Positions 62,160 through 64,000 of a stretch of DNA of 64,000 nt are shown in pieces. The notes beneath the pieces are model-generated. The model was given only the letters and a program-made list of their open reading frames with translations, searched no databases and had not been told where the DNA came from. The stretch is from Psychrobacter sp. DAB_AL43B. Lineage in GTDB: Bacteria; Pseudomonadota; Gammaproteobacteria; Pseudomonadales; Moraxellaceae. The stretch spans positions 1,240,001 through 1,304,000 of the forward strand of contig NZ_LT799838.1 in assembly GCF_900168255.1 (NCBI RefSeq), read 5' to 3'. The translations under genes were made by a program, and so were the position numbers. Within the stretch, counting starts at the first letter, position 1; every line of letters begins with the position of its first letter.

Positions 62160-63167
62160 CTATAGCGAGATGTGCTGAGCTTCACCTTTCTCGACAGCAA
62201 GCTTAGCCGCAGCGGAAGCTACTGCTAAATCTTGCAAGCCAACACCGGTACCATCAAAAATGGTGATTTCTTCAGCTGAGCTACGACCCGGATGCTCACC
62301 GTTGATGACATCGCCAAGCGTCGTAATATCACTTTCTTTGATAGCACCAGACTTAATCGCATGCTGTGCTTCACCAATAGTGATCGATTGCGCGATTTCA
62401 TCAGTAAATACGGTAGCAGACGCTATCAGAGCAGCATCAACTTCTTGCTTACCAACCGTATCGGTACCCATACAAGCGATATGCGTACCGGGTTTGATCC
62501 ACTCTTTCATAAGCAGTGGCTCAAACGCTGAAGTAATGGTAATGATCACATCTGCCTCGCTACATAACTGTTCGCGTTCAACGGACTCAAATGGTACGCC
62601 TAGTTCTTCAGCAACCGCTTGTAAGTTCTTAAGGCGATCTTTATTCTTATTCCAAGCAACTACTTTTTCAAAGTTGCGTTGTTCAAGAGCGGCACGTAGC
62701 TGAAAAGTAGATTGATGACCTGCACCAACCATACCAAGCACTTTGCTGTCTTTACGTGCTAGATGGGCGATTGATACTGCCGATGCTGCGGCAGTACGTA
62801 CCGCCGTTAAGTAGTTGCCGCCAACTAGGGCACGCAATTTACCATTATCAGGATTGAATAAGAAAATCGTTGACTGATGGTTGGTCAAACCTTTAGCCGC
62901 ATTGCCTGGCCAATAACCACCTGATTTTAAACCCAGCGATTTACCAGCACGGTCAAAACCTGATTTAAAGCCATATAGCGCATCAGCATAACCGATAGCT
63001 TCGCGAATAACGGGAAAGTTGTAGGCATCGCCACGTGACATAGATGCAAACACATTTTCAACCGCGATAAATGCAGAAGGGCGATCAATCACTGATTTGC
63101 AAGCGGCTTCTGATACGATCAATAAGCCTTCATTGTTAGCATCGTTACTGTTATTTTCTTCACTCAT
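62160..63167 (-). CDS. bhcD: Iminosuccinate reductase of the beta-hydroxyaspartate cycle (ornithine cyclodeaminase fold)
   Basis: The 335-residue protein belongs to the ornithine cyclodeaminase/mu-crystallin family: GGYWPGNAAKGLTNHQSTIF, LTAVRTAAASAVSIAHLARK, the nucleotide-binding LGMVGAGHQSTFQLRA, and CMGTDTVGKQEVD. Taken alone the substrate would be open, but the upstream gene is a BhcC-like aldolase, so it is most likely BhcD, which reduces iminosuccinate to aspartate in glyoxylate assimilation. The gap between the two genes is about 130 bp on the same strand. Confidence 0.75.
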   Translation of the reverse strand: MSEENNSNDANNEGLLIVSEAACKSVIDRPSAFIAVENVFASMSRGDAYNFPVIREAIGYADALYGFKSGFDRAGKSLGLKSGGYWPGNAAKGLTNHQSTIFLFNPDNGKLRALVGGNYLTAVRTAAASAVSIAHLARKDSKVLGMVGAGHQSTFQLRAALEQRNFEKVVAWNKNKDRLKNLQAVAEELGVPFESVEREQLCSEADVIITITSAFEPLLMKEWIKPGTHIACMGTDTVGKQEVDAALIASATVFTDEIAQSITIGEAQHAIKSGAIKESDITTLGDVINGEHPGRSSAEEITIFDGTGVGLQDLAVASAAAKLAVEKGEAQHISL

Positions 63168-63298
63168 TATAAATTCCTTTTTATACTTCTTAATTTGTAA
63201 TTCTTAAATACTTTAAGTAAATAAGGGCTGTTGTAGGCTAAAGCTACAACAGCCCCTTTAAACCAAACTAATTCAGCTCATAGTTCTTAATACAGTTC

Positions 63299-64000
63299 TT
63301 AGTACATTTTACCGCGTGCAGATACTGGCCATACTTTTTCAACTTTGCCGTTACGGACACCAATATAAAAATCATGAACGTTACAAGTAGGATCACAATG
63401 ACCTGGTACCAGTTTTAGTTTTTCATTGATTTTAAGTACGCCATTTGGATCACTTACGACGCCATGTTCGTCTGAACATTTAACATATTCAACGTCATCA
63501 CGACCGTAGATGAAGGGTAGGCCACTGTCAACTGACTGCGCTTTTAGACCAGCATCAACGATGGCTTTGTCAGGTTTGGCATGGCTCATCACAGAAGTTA
63601 GGATGAATAGGGCGTTTTCCCACTCACCAGCATCGATACGGTTGCCATCTTCATCTAAGATACGACCGTAATCGGCGTCCATAAATGCGTAAGAGCCACA
63701 CTGTAATTCATTGAAAACACCTGAATTACTTTCGAAGTAGTAGCTGCCCGTACCGCCACCTGAAACGAATTCTGGTTTTAGACCGATTTCAGTCAAGGCA
63801 TCAATAGCATGTTGAACTTGATCGATAGCCACTTGTGTTTTAGCTTTACGATCACTAAAGCTATCCATATGTTGCATCGCACCTTGATAAGCTTGAATAC
63901 CAGTGAAATGGATATTTTCTGCAGCGTCAATTGCTTTAGCAATTTCAACAACGGCTTCGGTAGTAGTAACACCACAACGACCTGCGCCACAGTCAATTTC
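63299..64000 (-). CDS. bhcC: Beta-hydroxyaspartate aldolase, C-terminal part (runs off window)
   Basis: The frame is open to the right edge (64000), which cuts the gene. The visible part includes IDCGAGRCGVTTTEAVVEIA, FVSGGGTGSYYFESNSGVFN, ELQCGSYAFMDADYGRIL and VPGHCDPTCNVHDFYIGVRN with the metal-binding His and Cys, as in the D-threonine aldolase/BhcC group of fold-type III PLP enzymes. BhcC condenses glyoxylate and glycine to beta-hydroxyaspartate. With bhcD downstream this points to a beta-hydroxyaspartate cycle for glycolate/glyoxylate use. Confidence 0.8.
   Translation of the reverse strand, partial: EIDCGAGRCGVTTTEAVVEIAKAIDAAENIHFTGIQAYQGAMQHMDSFSDRKAKTQVAIDQVQHAIDALTEIGLKPEFVSGGGTGSYYFESNSGVFNELQCGSYAFMDADYGRILDEDGNRIDAGEWENALFILTSVMSHAKPDKAIVDAGLKAQSVDSGLPFIYGRDDVEYVKCSDEHGVVSDPNGVLKINEKLKLVPGHCDPTCNVHDFYIGVRNGKVEKVWPVSARGKMY

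Noticed and set aside
1..64000. CRISPR array or cas genes
   Set aside because: No regularly spaced direct repeats and no Cas-like proteins were seen.

Overview
The window looks like a chromosome segment of a Moraxellaceae bacterium, most likely Psychrobacter. The clues are moderate GC content, an Acinetobacter-like type VI secretion (T6SS) gene order (tssBC-hcp-tssEFG, tssH, tssA, vgrG) and the housekeeping genes on the right. Genus assignment is inference; no marker gene such as 16S rRNA is present.

Layout: (1) 1-1710 is a nest of insertion sequences: a disrupted IS3-family element, the tail of another, and an intact IS5-family element sitting in a dead lipoprotein gene. (2) 1733-18794, all on the minus strand, is an arsenal of T6SS cargo. 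It holds VgrG + Tle1-type lipase + DUF2931-type immunity; remnants of an M23 endopeptidase module; a 5'-truncated VgrG fused to a GH24 lysozyme with a lipoprotein immunity candidate; and an 800-residue LysM/GH19/CHAP-type peptidoglycan hydrolase followed by five exported or lipoprotein immunity candidates. (3) 18887-33450, plus strand, is the T6SS structural cluster: two accessory envelope proteins, TssB, TssC, Hcp, TssE, TssF, TssG, TssH, TssA and VgrG. The membrane-complex and baseplate genes tssJ, tssK, tssL and tssM are not in the window. (4) 33453-51526 is a second effector/immunity region: a DUF4123 adaptor, a VasX-like pore-forming toxin, several intact or decayed immunity genes, truncated toxin tips, two IS630-type copies, an IS3-interrupted duplicate of vgrG (about 2.4 kb apparently identical to the first), a NAGPA-like effector candidate and Imm71/72-like immunity genes. 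(5) 51527-54561 holds a decayed IS3 copy and a 5'-truncated integrase module. (6) From 54691 to the end is ordinary chromosome: tRNA-Gly, a 2-keto-acid decarboxylase, an NhaP2-type antiporter, a DUF2058 protein, an AraC regulator and two genes of the beta-hydroxyaspartate cycle (bhcD, bhcC).

The T6SS genes form one working set. TssB/TssC make the sheath, Hcp the tube, TssE/F/G part of the baseplate, TssA the cap and TssH recycles the sheath. The VgrG proteins carry effectors against lipid, peptidoglycan or membrane, each next to a cognate immunity candidate.

The most unusual signal is a small palindromic element adding about 60 bp net. It is present three times (235-300, 40812-40880, 51855-51920), each time inside a different transposase gene and in the same orientation as the gene. 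Two copies sit exactly at the programmed -1 frameshift site of two different IS3-family elements, and one sits beside the second catalytic Asp of an IS630-type transposase. Its hairpin shows compensatory base changes between copies. A related 19-nt sequence marks two gene-fragment junctions (609-627, 13050-13068).
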